DNA from: Pogona vitticeps
Taxonomy: Eukaryota > Chordata > Lepidosauria > Squamata > Agamidae
Direction: 5' to 3'
DNA length: 64,000 bases
Assembly: GCF_051106095.1 (NCBI RefSeq)
Contig: NC_135783.1
Location: 331,464,322-331,528,321, forward strand
Part shown: piece by piece, positions 1 to 11,999 of the stretch
How the letters are laid out: every line of letters begins with the position of its first letter
Numbering within the stretch: position 1 is the first letter of the stretch
Made by a program: the position numbers and the translations under genes
The notes under the pieces: model-generated
The model's input: the letters and a program-made list of their open reading frames with translations, nothing else
Told to the model about the DNA's origin: nothing
The model's database searches: none

Positions 1-860
1 CCCAAAAAATCCATCTTTGTACATTGGAAAATGAAGGACAACTTCCTATGAGTCAAGTTCTTGGCTAACTTATGAAAATTCCAGTTCTTTTTGACCTCTA
101 GCCACCAAATTTGCAGCTGAAGGACTATCTCCAGGCATCCTCAGGTTGCCCATTCAGCTAACTGCTGTCCTGCTTACTTCAACTTGCTGGACTTTGTACC
201 ATAGGGGATTAAAAAGAAGAGTAGACAAATGGATTGTTTCCACATAAGAGTGGGAAACAGCATCATTGTAGGAGTTAATTACAACTTACATGTCAATAAA
301 TACAAGAAAACCATGACTTCCTGAGAAAACAAAGCAATCTTAAATACATTTCCTTGCAGGAGGAAAGAAGTAACTGGGAGGGCTATTCATAGTTTTTTTT
401 TTTAAAGAGCCAGTGATTAAGTATTTACTCTCTTCCTGTAATGCCTCTTTTCAAAGCAGGGGTTTCCTCATGCACTTGTATACAGCGTGTTTTTTTTCCC
501 TTACTGAGTACCTGCTCTCTAATGATAACCAGGAGTTTTGCTGGAGCTCTGATCAGCCACCAGATAATGTGGCCACTTTGGAACCCTGTTCAGCGTATAA
601 TTCTTCACTTCTGCTATATATATCAACATGATATATTTTGCCATAAACAACAAAGGTTCATGCGATATTGAATTTGAAGAAATAAAAATGCAGAACCAGG
701 CCTTTATGTTATCTGAGCAAAAGTCCATAACAGTTCTATTTGGAAGCCTTAATACTAAAATTACTTAGTTGTAAAATAGAATTGAAATTCTTCAGCTGAA
801 CTAGAGGAAGATTATTATCATCATTATTAACTTTTTCCTGTTCTTTTCCCTTCTTTTTAG
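1..860 (+). other. SLC24A4 intron, upstream part
   Basis: No splice-bounded coding block of NCKX4 was found here. The preceding exon, expected to encode a CRDSVYYTLS-like helix, is outside the window. The sequence is plain AT-rich intron with no repeat I can name. Confidence 0.6.
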
Positions 861-886
861 TTTATATATGATGAGAAGATTGTATG
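861..886 (+). CDS. SLC24A4: SLC24A4 coding microexon (26 nt), NCKX4
   Basis: Seen: a strong pyrimidine-rich acceptor ending in TTTTTAG precedes 26 bases reading FIYDEKIV plus two bases of a Trp codon, followed by donor GTAAGC. The frame enters at phase 0 and leaves at phase 2, and it continues exactly into the next exon to give IVWWES. Known: NCKX4 (SLC24A4) has the peptide FIYDEKIVWWES, so the assignment rests on a near-identical match recalled from the human protein. The segment lies in the membrane domain just after the first alpha repeat of the exchanger, which swaps 4 Na+ for 1 Ca2+ plus 1 K+ at the plasma membrane. No earlier exon is visible in bases 1-860, so the N terminus and first alpha repeat lie outside the window. 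An exon this short is easily missed by gene finders. Confidence 0.88.
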
Positions 887-1831
887 GTAAGCTGTGCTTC
901 TTACTTCTCCATGATTAAAAATGGAATTCAACAGACAGAACAATTCACTCTTTTTTGTGGGGAAGAATGGCTTTGTTGTGCTCTTGTTATAACAACCAGA
1001 ACAATCTGACTGTAGCAAAGAAGGGAGTGAAGGATGAGATAGATTCAGTTTCCTGCTGATTCCAGTAGAAAGAAGTTGCTTTACCAATACCAGGTTTAGA
1101 AGAGTTGTGAGACAATTTTGTGGTAACATTAGGTAATTTTGAGCAACAAGAGGTATTTGGACCTTGACGTTCCACATGTGGGGCTTCATGGGGTGAGGTG
1201 TGATCCTGCTGCTAACCTTTTTTTGCTAGCAGAGCAGTACTTAACGCATTTCCTCTGTTCCCTGGGCCAGTTTACCAGCCAGTTTATCCTACAAAGATAG
1301 GATTACTCACTAGTTACTTCAAGCCAAATGGCATGAAGGAACTTTGGCTTGGAACCGCACTGCCTTTTTGCAGCTTACATCTGCAACAGAATCAAAAGTC
1401 TGTGAAAAGTCTGACAAATAGAGATGGCGAGGTTGCTTAGGGCCGGATGCCAGAAAGGAATGGGGCAAAGTAGGGACCCGGGAGGCTGACAGCAAGAAAG
1501 AGTGATTAAGAAGGAGGAGGTTCAAAGGAAAACAAGGGATAAAGACAGAGAATGGTTTTGACAGTATGAATCGAGATAAAAATCAATGATTTTTAAAAAA
1601 TCAACTTGATTGATTTTTAAATCACAATTAAAATCACAATTAAAATTTTAAAAACAGATCTTTTAATTTAAATTGTCAAAAGCATTTAAAACATTTTTTA
1701 AAATGAGTTTGATTGAAAGCAAATCCTCCCTGGTATGAATGGTGGTTTCTTTCCCACAGAAAATATGCTTTATGACTTACAGTTCTGTTAATGGCATCCT
1801 GTAATAATTTCTTTCCTTTTTTTTCTTTGAG
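887..1831 (+). other. SLC24A4 intron (945 bp)
   Basis: Between the microexon and the next exon. It holds an AT-rich self-complementary stretch at about 1568-1700 (listed separately) and otherwise nothing recognisable. Confidence 0.7.
1568..1700. repeat. AT-rich self-complementary repeat
   Basis: Repeated GATTTTTAAA / TTTAAAAATC and AATCAATGATTTTT words in both orientations. This texture occurs in a widespread class of amniote interspersed repeats rich in ATCAAATTGATTT words, but I cannot assign a family name. It could fold on itself. Confidence 0.45.
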
Positions 1832-1885
1832 GTGGGAAAGCCTTATACTCATCATTATGTATTCATTCTATATACTGATCATGAA
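1832..1885 (+). CDS. SLC24A4: SLC24A4 coding exon, transmembrane segment before the cytosolic loop
   Basis: The exon starts after TTTGAG, completes the split Trp codon, and reads WESLILIIMYSFYILIMK before donor GTAAGT. It is 54 bases long, enters at phase 2 and leaves after two bases of a Lys codon. The stretch LILIIMYSFYILIM is one hydrophobic helix, and the human NCKX4 counterpart is LVLIILYVFYILIM. It is the last membrane helix before the long cytosolic loop that separates the two ion-binding halves of the exchanger. The acceptor tract (TTTCCTTTTTTTTCTTTGAG) is strong. Substitutions relative to human are conservative, so the exon looks intact and functional. Confidence 0.93.
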
Positions 1886-4126
1886 GTAAGTGCCCTTAAA
1901 TTCTCCTTCTGTTCTTTAATTGTTTTTGGCTTTTCACTCATCTGACTTTATATTGTGCTTTGACATTTAGCTAACAATAACACAGAAAATATAACTTCCC
2001 CATTTCAATGCTGTTGCTTCCCTGTGCTAGATAAATTATTTTATGGAATACATACCCTGCTCACAATTGCTGTCAGCTACATCCCATCACAGGCCTGAAC
2101 CATAGCTCAACAAATCTAATTAATATAATCTTGAAATGGTTTGGTGCTGGGGATTTCACATGCAGCAAACAGAAGAGACCTCTTCAGAGAAAAGTGAGGT
2201 GTTCCTTCTGGAGTATTCTCAAGTCTCACCTCTCTGTCAAAAACCACCACTATTGGGCACAATCTACTTGTTCCTTCTTTATCTTCACTTTTGCCTGTTG
2301 CAGGGATTAGAGCAGGTTATGGCAGGTTGTGGGCCATAAGGAATACCCAAGGCTGTGGGCATGGTTTACTACCTAAAAGTCTGCAGTCCCATCCCCAGCA
2401 TCTCTAGCTAAGAGGATCAGGTAGCTGGTGATGGGAAAGACACTTCTGATGTATGCCAGAAACCTTAGAAAGGTGCTGTTGATTAGAAAACAAGGCTGTA
2501 ACTAGGGCAAGGCAACCAGGGTTTTGCTGCATGGTACTGAAATCTCAAGGGGATGTGGTGGCGCTGTGGGCTAAACCGCAGAAGCCTGTGCTTCTGGATC
2601 AGAAGACCAGCAGTCGTAAGATTGAATCCACACGAGTGAGCTCCCGTCACTTTGTCCCAGCTCCTCGCCAACCTAGCAGTTCGAAAACATGCAAATATGA
2701 GTAGATAAATAGGTACCACCTCTGTGGGAAGGTAAAACGGTGTTCCCTAGTCACGCTGGCCACGTGGCAACGGAAACTGTCTTCAGACAAGCGCTGGCTC
2801 TATGGCTTGAAAACGGGATGAGCGCCACCCGCTAGAGTCGGACACGACTGGACTAAAAAATGTCAAGGGGAACCTTTACCTTTACTGTAATCTCAAGGTG
2901 AATCTACTGCTGATTGTAGCCTTCCTTTTCTTGAAAACATACTCTTTTTTTTTCTTTTGGGGTGTACCCTGTTCTCTTCCTTCTTTCTCCTGAGGGGCTT
3001 CACACCCATCCTCAGGGCAGGGTGGGGTGGGAGAGAAGACCCAACATTTCCAGTTACTACTTGGAAAACACGACATTGGGTGAAGTGGACAAAACCTGGC
3101 AGAGTGCAGACCAGTTTCATGCATTCTTTTTGACCTGTGGAAAACTGAAGCAGATATACAGGATGGAGCTAGCAAACGTGGGCACCAGTTTCCCATCCTA
3201 GGGTCCTAGCAGGGGCTGTACGGACCTCCAAAAAGCAGAGGGAAATGAAGAAAATGAAGAAATAAAAACCAGAAGTAGCTGGATGTAGAATTCAATTTGA
3301 TTTTTAAAAAGCTGTTGTTTTGTTTACTTCCAAAGGTATTTTAAAAGCCCCACACTCTGTCAAAAAGGAACATTGCTGCTTCCAGAAGTTTCCAGGAGTG
3401 GCATTTCTTCTTCAGGAGGGCAGAAAGGGGGAAGTGAGTCAGAGAAAGGCGTTGTAAAACCAGTTTTCACAGGCCGTACAGACTACCTGACTCCCATCCC
3501 ACTATAGCTGGCAATGGAGACCAAAGAACGCTTCTTTGTTCTCTACATAGACTTCTTGTAGCTTCCTGTATATGCACAGTTGAGGGCTGTGTCTTCTTTT
3601 GTGTTGTTCCTGAATGAGACTAATGTCATGTGTACCTACTCTGGTCTTTGTTCAATTGTTGTGTTGACTGAATGTCTTCAGGATATGCTTTATGCAAGGA
3701 ATACAAAACACAAAGTCAAAACCATGTTTCTTATAAGACAGTATGTTATGCTGCAACATATTGTGACTCCATGTACATGTGGCAATGAACTACAGTCATT
3801 CTCAGCTGCCTAGCTCATGTAGCAATGCTATGTGTTTGTTGCATATGTACATCATTTTTCCAGGTCTCACTGCATTTAGTTTAAGAGGGATGAGCACAGC
3901 CTGTACATTTTCCCTTTGAAATCATGAGGACGTAGAAGTACTTAATTCAGGCCAGATCACAAACATAATGTGTAACATGGTTCTCACCTAGTTGGACAGA
4001 ACACAGTGTCTCAAGCTACCCTGTTCACAGAGGTAATGATATTAGAAATTGGTATAGAAAAGATAACTAACAACATCTTTAGAACTCTACCAACCTGCAT
4101 TTACTCCCTTACCTTTCTACATCCAG
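1886..4126 (+). other. SLC24A4 intron
   Basis: Apart from the Sauria SINE at 2551-2888, the intron shows no recognisable element. A T-rich and purine-rich alternation around 2930-3010 gives chance open frames on the minus strand. Confidence 0.6.
2551..2888 (+). mobile_element. Sauria SINE, full length
   Basis: A tRNA-like head (GTGGCGCTGTGGGCTAAACC as box A region, AAGATTGAATCC near box B) is followed by the body TAGCAGTTCGAAAACATGC and GATAAATAGGTACC, then the tail AGAGTCGGACACGACTGGAC and repeated ACCTTT. Target-site duplication AATCTCAAGG lies at 2541-2550 and 2889-2898. The tail is shared with Bov-B LINEs, which are the known source of its reverse transcription. A perfect duplication suggests modest age. 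Confidence 0.93.
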
Positions 4127-4269
4127 GTACAATGTGAAGATGCAGAACTTCTTTACTATCAAAAGTATGAATGTTGGGAACGGCAACACAGTCAACAGTG
4201 AACTGGAAGATGGTAATGACTCTTATGACCTTGATCATGATGACCCGACAATACCATTGTTGTGGAAAG
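4127..4269 (+). CDS. SLC24A4: SLC24A4 coding exon, start of the large cytosolic loop
   Basis: Acceptor ACATCCAG and donor GTAAGG bound 143 bases. The exon completes Lys, then reads YNVKMQNFFTIKSMNVGNG, followed by NTVNSELEDGND and an acidic stretch ending DDPTIPLLWK. The recalled human sequence has YNMKMQTFFT, then NPVNSELEDGND and PLLWK, so the identity is clear. This part lies in the cytosol after the membrane helix of the preceding exon. The run of Asp and Glu residues is typical of NCKX loops. It leaves one base of a Val codon that the exon at 14,073 completes, across a 9.8-kb intron full of transposon remains. Confidence 0.95.
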
Positions 4270-4494
4270 GTAAGGCTAAGCAGACAGGAGCTGAACAAAA
4301 GGTTGCCATTAAGTATTTTGTCTATTGGTGGTTCATATATTAATTACTAACTACTGCAGTCTTAAGCAGAATGATACAATATTGTCCATTTACTTTCTGT
4401 TGTTGTTGTTTCTTTCTTTCTTCCACTACTTTCAAATAAATGTAATTTAGCTGAGCCTGTGAGGCAATATTAAATTATCCTAGTACATATTCTG

Positions 4495-4850
4495 TGCCTT
4501 ATAAACTGCAGCAAAGCCTCTGACTGTGTAGATCATAAGAAACTATGGATTGTTCTGGAAGAAATGGGTTGTGCCTTAGCACTTGGTTGTTCTGATGGGT
4601 AACCTGCATTGTGGACAAGAAGCTACTGTAAGGACAGAACATGGAGAAATAAAATGGTTTCCTATAGGCAAAGGTGTCAGAGAAGGGTGCATTTTATCTG
4701 TTCAATCTGTAAGCAGCACATATACAGAAAATCAAACTAGATTCAAATGAAAAAGGACTGAAAATTGGTGGAAGAAACATCAGTAGTTTAAGATACGCAG
4801 ATGACCCCATCTTACTGGCAGATAGCCGCAATGACCTGAAACAACTGTTT
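4495..4850 (+). mobile_element. RTE/Bov-B LINE fragment, reverse transcriptase region
   Basis: In conceptual frames the segment shows AFDCVDHKKLW-like and RYADD-like remains around GATACGCAGATGACCCC, the usual reverse transcriptase blocks of Bov-B type RTE LINEs. It is 5' and 3' truncated and interrupted by several stops and shifts, so it is dead. The orientation matches the gene. Confidence 0.7.
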
Positions 4851-5039
4851 GTTTGTTAGCTTGTTAAATTTCTATACCACATCATCTAGTGTCTTGCCAC
4901 TACACTGGGCATTTTCTTTAAAAAAGCATAAATATAAAGAAGACGATCATCCCCCACCCGCCCACAACCACAATAGTATTTAAAAATTCACAGAAAGCAT
5001 GAGATGGCAGCTACCAACAAAAAGCAGTAAATGTGGAAA

Positions 5040-5330
5040 AATCATTATATATATTTTAAAAATAACAAGTGCAAAGAAAGGATGTCCTGAAACACCTCTC
5101 TGAAGAGCAATGATTTTATATGCTTTCTAAATACCAGGAAATCAAGGGCCTGGTGCACCTCCACAGGGAGATCATTCCACAGAGAGGCAGCCACCACTGA
5201 GAAGGCCCAACTCCTGGTCAAAGCCTGGGAGGTGTGAGTGGTATGGGTGCTAGATCTTGGGGAAAGGTGCTTCAACAGGTACTGTGGTCTCAAACCTTTC
5301 AGGTCTTTATATATCAGCATTTCACTATTA
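5040..5330 (-). mobile_element. L2/CR1-like LINE 3' end fragment
   Basis: On the minus strand a frame reads LKGLRPQYLLKHLSPRSS, then SWAFSVVAASLWNDLPVEV, ending FLVFRKHIKSLLF. The pattern RAFSVVAPxLWNxLPxEVRxAxSxxxFRKxLKTxLF is the C-terminal signature of reverse transcriptase ORFs of CR1/L2-clade LINEs. It is 5' truncated and old. Confidence 0.75.
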
Positions 5331-5378
5331 GTGGAAGTGGAAAAAAAGTGGTGAAGTAGGACTGCAGTTGAACATGCT

Positions 5379-5506
5379 GGATAGCTCAGTGGTTTAGGTT
5401 TAGGAGCCAGAAGCTGGGTGTTTGATTCCCTCCTATACCTTCTTGACAGGGGCTGGACTTGGTGATCTGTAGGGTCCCTTCTAGTTTTGCCATTCTAGGA
5501 TCCTGA
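5379..5506 (+). mobile_element. tRNA-derived SINE
   Basis: GGATAGCTCAGTGGTTTAGG is a box A-like head and GTGTTTGATTCCC a box B-like region. The 3' part GGGGCTGGACTTGGTGATCTGTAGGGTCCCTTCTAG resembles a CR1-type tail. Probably a SINE mobilised by CR1-like LINEs. Confidence 0.65.
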
Positions 5507-5574
5507 CTACAGATTAGCTATACAACTTTAACATTGACAATGAAGAAAGAATAGTGTGCAACTTGTGTGTAGCA

Positions 5575-5709
5575 CACTGGTTCTCAACCTTGGCTTATTC
5601 AGGAGTTGTGGACTGCAACTCGCAGAAGCCTTCACCACCAACTGTGCTGGCTGGGGTTTCTGGGAGTTGCAGTTCAAAAACATCCAAGTAACAAAGGTTG
5701 GGAACCTAG
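5575..5709. mobile_element. Palindromic hAT MITE
   Basis: The terminal sequence CACTGGTTCTCAACC and its inverse GGTTGGGAACC flank arms with CTGCAACTCGCAGAAGCC and GTTTCTGGGAGTTGCAG. The two halves are inverted repeats, so the whole folds on itself. The flanks GTGTAGCA and GGGTAGCA look like a diverged 8-bp target duplication. Confidence 0.8.
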
Positions 5710-6589
5710 GGGTAGCAGACAAGACCATGTGGAAAGTACTGTATGCCCAAATGAAAAACAGTTTGAAGATTTACTATGTTCAGACTATAGAGTATGGAAA
5801 CAAAGAGTATTTGTTTCCTTGTTCATTTGTAACATGTGACACTGAGTGAAGATCTGCAGGAGAACATAACCTTGCATGCAAGTGCTGGATTCAAGGGAGA
5901 AGTGGATTTTCTGACACTTCGATGCTGTATTCTGTCTGTTACTGGCAGCCCAAAGTGCAGGGTACGTTGCTCTTCATGAGTTTTTCAGTTAAGTTCCTAG
6001 TACTCTGTGTGAAGAGATAACAGCTAAAAAACTAGTGCATTACTGTAATTAACATCTAGAAGTACTCACCTTTTGAACTGAGCAAGAAAAGATGGAATTC
6101 TGTATTGTTCAATTCACATTGTTTTAATGAAAAAACTAGTGAAATTCAAGAACACAACTAGTGAAATTAGTAACCACATAAGTCTCCTTGTGTTACTTCT
6201 TGCTTTTTTGGTTTTTTTACCAATTCCTCATGAAAGAAAGCCCGAAAAAACCCCAACAAAGTACACATCTGTCTCTGATTCTTTCTCTATGATTATTTAC
6301 AAGAGTTTTTAAAATTGAAACTGGTATATGCATATACGCCTTGATTTCACACATAATCATGAGATTTGCAACCATTTCAAGCAGTGAGAACACTGAACCA
6401 GAGTACTCCATTCTTGGATTTTGTCTCTTGCTGTACTTTTGCTGTGGTTTTTACAAGTAAGAAGAAACAGTCATATAGGCTGGCTCAGTGAAAACACATG
6501 AATCCAATTTCACTATAGCAGTAAATCTGCTCCAGGATTTTATCTGAACTTTCTAATAGCTGTCCAAGGAGCTGAACCATATTTCCAAA

Positions 6590-6800
6590 CTATGCTCAGC
6601 ACCTTGGTAGCTCCTTTAAAGAGGAAATCCTCCATCTTATGTGCCATTCGGTTCACTAGCCACCCCTGGGCTGATCATTCACATAAAACTGACTTCATCA
6701 ACTTTAGCATCCTCCAGGTATGTTGTATTGATTTGAATTCCTGCATTGAGCCGGGGGTTGGTCTCTATAGCCTTATAGGCCCCTTTATGATTCTCTGATT
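6590..6800 (+). mobile_element. CR1 LINE 3' end, old
   Basis: TTTGAATTCCTGCATTGAGC and TATAGCCTTATAGGCCCC followed by ATGATTCTCTGATTATG form the degenerate version of the CR1 3' end seen better at 22,680-22,765. 5' truncated. Confidence 0.65.
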
Positions 6801-8709
6801 ATGTCTTCCATTAGAATTCCAGTTTGAGGGGGAAACTGATGTATCACACTCTAAATCTGTACTGTGTAAGTTCAGCTCAAAATTAAACTATTTACCTATA
6901 TATTAACCTATATATGCCCTTGTTTGTTACCTCTCCTTCCCGAGCCAGGACATTATGTCTGGATTATAAAGCCTAGAATCTCCAGTAGGCATTCTAGTTG
7001 GGGGATTCTAAGAGTTGTAGTCCAAAAACTTATTCAACTTCTTCTCATAGCCACTAGTCAGCAGCTTTTTTTGTTGCTAGGCAAAATATGTATGTCCCCA
7101 CTTTCTGTTGCCCTGGCGATCGTCTTTCACATTTCTTTGGGGTGGGAATTTTACTTTGCTCCAGTCATGATTTTGCCAAAGCAGAGCGCCCTTCTAGCTT
7201 TGCACGCTGCATCTAGCAAAGAAGTCTGGGTTGTCTGTTAACACCTCTCCCTGGTCAGAGAGGTTTGACTCTCACCTTAATCTTCTCCCAGTATATGAGT
7301 GCAAAGCCTGATTGTTTTCGAACAAAGAGCACCTGCTCACTCCCTGCTGCCTTCTTCATCCTAACAGCAGGGATTTTATTACTTGAGGGTGAGAATAAAA
7401 GGGAGGTTCACAGACTGCAAAGCTGCCTTTGAAGCTTGTAACTTTTATTGCTTTCAAGAGCTGTGACTGGTGAAATATAAAAGCTTCTATTACTGGATTC
7501 TCATATATAAAAACCTTTTTACCTGGAGGAAAATCCAATTTCAGAGATGAGCCTTATATGTAAGAAGTGAAGATGTGTACTTTTGCAGCTAATGTTCATG
7601 TTTTGACAATAGCTCACTGGCTGGACACCCCTATGCGTTTTTTGTGATGACCCACACACGTTTGGCTTTGCTTCCTAGCTGGTCAATAAAAACCTACCGT
7701 AATAAAATACCAAGGGTGGGTTTCTGCAGGACATGGATCAGATGTGTATACAACTCATCCACATTCCAGAAGGTTAGCTTGATTGTCTTCTGCATCAACA
7801 ACAATAACAATCTTCTAGTGTTTTAAAGGTTAACATGTACGTGAGTTTGAAAGCAAGTGGAAATCTAGCAGTGATTTTCATCTTTAGCTTCCTGAACACT
7901 TTGCAGTAGACAGGCCCTTAGTGAGGAACAGGAGCTTGCCTTTGAAGTTTTGTTTTGTTTTGTTTTGCTCATTGGTTTCAAAAGCACTTCCAAGCAGATG
8001 GTGGAACTGGATCCATCTGGAACAGGCAGGAGAGCATCATGATCAACAGCTATCAGAATCACCTGGTCTGTAGTATATTTCTGCCCTCGATGATGATCAA
8101 GTTGTGAATGAAGAGAAAAGCAGTTGAATTGCATAGGTAGTTAATGGCCATAGATGGACAAGCCGTCCCCTATGATTTTGGGAACAACCCCCTGCTCAGC
8201 CCACAGGTATTCTTACTGCACTGTCCCCCGAGATTTCAGCAAAGCTCCAAACAATCAGGAAACCTGTTTATTTCTCTTAGCAACCTGTGAATTGTTTGGA
8301 ATCAGTCAAACTTTAGGCCAATCTTTTCTTTAGGCAATAACTAGGTTTTAGCCCAGAGCTTCAGAATCTTACTGAGTTCATGGTCATTTTTAAAAAAATA
8401 TAAATGTTATTGGTTGGTCTTCAGTAACGATTAATGTTACTTATTCATTCCTAATGTGTTATTAAGGTACCACTTATTGACTGATTTACACATAATCATT
8501 TTAATAATCCAAAAAAATTCCTGAAATGTCCAGAAACTGCCTTAGAAAAGATAACTTTATGAAATAATATTTTCATTTTGCAGAAATAAACTTAATCAAA
8601 ATGCTTGAAAGTAGTGGCATTGGCTCTTCTTAACCAAAAAGATGAAGAGCAATAAGTAACATTATTTTTAACATATTATATTACATATTATATCCATAGT
8701 ATATTCTAA

Positions 8710-9046
8710 AGGTTCCCCTTGACAATTTTTGTCCAGTCGTGTTCAACTCTAGGGGGCAGTGCTCATCCCCGTTTCCAAGCCGTAGAGCCAGCGTTTTGTC
8801 CGAAGACAATCTTCCGTGGTCACATGGCCAGTGCGACTTAGACACGGAACGCTGTTACCTTTCCACCGAGGTGATCCCTATTAATCTACTCACATTTGCA
8901 TGCTTTCGAACCGCTAGGTTGACGGGAGCTGGGACAAGCGACGGGCGCTCACTCCATCACATGGATTCGATCTTATGACTGCTTGGTCTTCTGACCCTGT
9001 AGCACAGGCTTCTGCGGTTTAGCCCACAGCGCCACCACATCCCTCT
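8710..9046 (-). mobile_element. Sauria SINE, full length, minus strand
   Basis: Reverse complement shows the tRNA-like head (minus-strand GATGTGGTGGCGCTGTGGG), the central AGATTAATAGG and the Bov-B-like tail (TGACAATTTTTGTCCAGTCG on the plus strand). Target-site duplication TAGTATATTCTAA lies at 8697-8709 and 9047-9059, 13 of 13 bases. It is therefore rather young. Confidence 0.93.
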
Positions 9047-10529
9047 TAGTATATTCTAACGTCACCTAAAAGTCACTGTAGATAAGTTCTTAGAGGCCCG
9101 TCTTATATTTTTATTTACCGTTCTTAAGTCTCTGTAATTGTTTTCTCAGTCTGGTCTGGCACTCATGCCAGTTTTGCCTAGTTTCTTCATCTCAGAAGCC
9201 CAATCCCATTCATCTGGGGCACATTCCAGCATAATCTCCAGGCCACCAAGTTCCTGACTATCTGCAACATATAATTTCGAGTTCTAAGATGAACAGATGG
9301 AAATAACAAAGCGAGAGAATGGAACTCATTAATAGCAGAGGAGTCATATGTTGTCTAAGCAGTTAACGTACAGTTCATTCTTCCTGCCTATAAGCCACAA
9401 CTTTGATGCAACTGTAAAGTGCTTCTTGCATCCTTCTGAATCCTTCCAGGCTCTTCATTTGCACTCCTCAACCTTATTAACACTCTGAGGGTTACGTTCT
9501 GCAGTGAATGGAAACTGTGCTGATGCTTTTCTGTTGATGCATTGTGCACTTCAGAGACATTGCTAAAGAAATCCACCAGAGAGTTATCATTTATAAGATC
9601 AACTCCTTGAAAACACCACAGCTTCCTCTTTCATTGAAGTCCAATGATTCAGTGAAAAGCAGTTATAGTTGATCTCTTATTCTTGGTTATAATCTTATTT
9701 AATGGATTTCTTACACTGAGAGGGTGAACATTGAAGCAAGTGAAAAAATAAATAAATCATAAAATGCTGAAAGCTAGAATATGTTAGTCACGCAACGAGG
9801 ACTGAAAAGTACCCATTGTTACAGCTCATCATTCAAAGTAAAAACGGAAAGAAATGCAGGAAGAATAAGAACCTATTGGTTGAAGAACCTGGGAGGCTAA
9901 TTTGGTAGCGTCATTGTTTAGGCCTGCCACATCAAAAATCAAGACACTCATGAGGATGTCAATTGGGAGAAGAACAACATAGGAAGAATGGCCCTTAGCA
10001 TTCCTGCAGCACTCTTATCTAAATGTTAGAAGTGGTTCCGATGATTCAGTCTTCCTCAGCCTAGTTCCTTGCAGAGATGTCATATTACAGGCCCCATTAT
10101 CTGTAACAAATGAAATAGTTCATCATATTACACAACCTGGGTTGGGGAATTCACACAGATTATCTCAATAATGCCTGCAATAATCCCAGCAGATAGATAG
10201 TTTCATCCCTCCCAATAATGAACAGCCCATGTCTTGGGGCTGAAGCTAAGAGATAATAGCATGCCTAAAGCTGTCCCAAGTTTCTGTCTTAAGTTGAAAC
10301 TTGCACCTTATGCATGCCTTTCCCAACTGGGCACCCTTCAAATGTGCTGAGTTGTAATGCCCTGCATACCTATGTGTGGAATTCTAGCATTCCACTGGAG
10401 CTGGAGATTACAAGAGATGGGTGGACTTGGTAGTACTTTAAAAGTGTGCCACTAATACCTTGCCTGGTTACTGAGGATCAGTAGCACCATAGGTAAGGTG
10501 CAACCCCAGGTGCTTCTTGTCAGCCATAA

Positions 10530-10954
10530 TCAGCAACTTTCCACCACTTGCTCCCACCAAAATCTACCCGGACCACCCGCGCGAGCCAGGGGGTGAGGCT
10601 GAGGAGCCTGACGCTGATGGAGGCCTGGTGGGAAAAGACGCGAAACCGGGCCTTCTCGGCGGTGGCTCCTCGCCTTTGGAACAATCTCCCTCCTGAGAGT
10701 CGTGCGGCCCCTACGCTGGGTACATTTAAAACGCAAGTAAAAACATGGTTCTACATCCAGGCCTTCCCTCCTGCTAGCATGTAATCTGATTTGACCTAAT
10801 TTCCTTCCTTTTTTCTATCTATCATTTATTATCTTTGATATATTGTCAGTTTTGTCAGTATTTGATGTTTATGGACTTTATTTTAATTGTATATCCTTTG
10901 CTGTTAGCCGCCCAGAGTGGTATGATATACCAGATGGGTGGGATATAAATCAAA

Positions 10955-11017
<63 letters not shown>

Positions 11018-11019
11018 AT
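10530..11019 (+). mobile_element. L2/CR1-like LINE 3' end with TAAA tail
   Basis: The frame from about 10,548 reads SLTLMEAWWEKTRNRAFSAV, then APRLWNNLPPESRAAPTLG, ending TFKTQVKTWFYIQAF, the C terminus of a CR1/L2-clade ORF2. About 150 bases of AT-rich 3' UTR follow, with GCCGCCCAGAGTGGTATGAT and GGATATAAATC, then the microsatellite tail. It is 5' truncated. Local GC content in the ORF part is far above the surroundings, a mark of the LINE rather than host coding. Confidence 0.82.
10951..11019 (+). repeat. (TAAA)n microsatellite
   Basis: About 17 perfect AATA units forming the 3' tail of the LINE before it. Confidence 0.97.
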
Positions 11020-11329
11020 CAACACACATTTCTTCCTTCAAAGGTGGCCATTTTAAAAGCTGACATCTTCAGTGCCTCTGTTAGATATATAATGAAACCA
11101 CATGATTTCCTTTGCTTGCATCTCTGAAGAAAAATGCTCAAGTGCAAGGAAGTGTACACAGTGCCTTTGGGCATTTTAAAAATTTGTAGTGCCATCATCA
11201 TTCATGCTTTGTTCTCACATCCCCAAATATAGTACGGAGTTTTTGGAAGGCAGGTATCACGACTCAACAAAAATGAAAGCAGCAGGGAAGACTTGAAGTC
11301 CTTAGACTATCTAGCTCGCCAAAGTCTGG

Positions 11330-11430
11330 AAAAGTTACTTTTTAAAGGCGTATAACTCCCTGAATTTTCCAGCCACCATGGCCACTGATTGAAGGGCATG
11401 GGAATTACAGTTCAAAAATGTAATTGTCAC
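11330..11430. mobile_element. Short MITE, AGTTACTTTTT family (degenerate)
   Basis: AAAGTTACTTTTT at the left, CCAGCCACCATGGCCACTG in the middle and GGGAATTACAGTTCAAAAATG at the right make a degenerate hairpin of the same family as 14913-15003. Confidence 0.5.
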
Positions 11431-11999
11431 AAAGCTCTTAGCTAAAGCATCTGGCATATATTGCCAGGTATTAGCCTTTGGCTCTGATACTCAGGTTTTG
11501 AAGTACATTCTGCAGGTGTAAGGCTTTGATCCTGAAATTTCAGAGAATCAGAGGCTGCTGACATAAGAACCCTGACATACTGAGGATCACTCAGAGATCT
11601 ACAAATAGATCAATATTTTCTTTAGTTCCACCATTGGTTTAGAAAACAGTGTTCCTGTTCCTTTTACCAAGGTACTGGCAGTAGGCTTCAACCTGAAAAT
11701 TGTTCTCAGCAAGCACTGGTATATTGGCCTTCAAATTTTGTCTCCACAGTGTCTGTCACGCACAGAGCATTTTGTTGTGATTGCTGGAGGGCTTTGTTCC
11801 TTATGACATCTCAAGGGTGAAGTCTTTATAACATCACCCTTCTGTTCCAGGTTGGGGGCCTCAAATTGCAGGAACTGGACTCCTGTTGATGTAGCAACTC
11901 TAGGCTTAGCTGTGATGGAGCCAATTTAAGTAGCACCATTTCAAACAAGAGATTGGTCAGGGACCGCTTGGTCTACTTTTGCAGCTCAGTAGGAATGTT

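Noticed and set aside
10951-11019. Regular repeat that could look like a CRISPR array
   Set aside because: It is a plain TAAA microsatellite without spacers, in a vertebrate genome.
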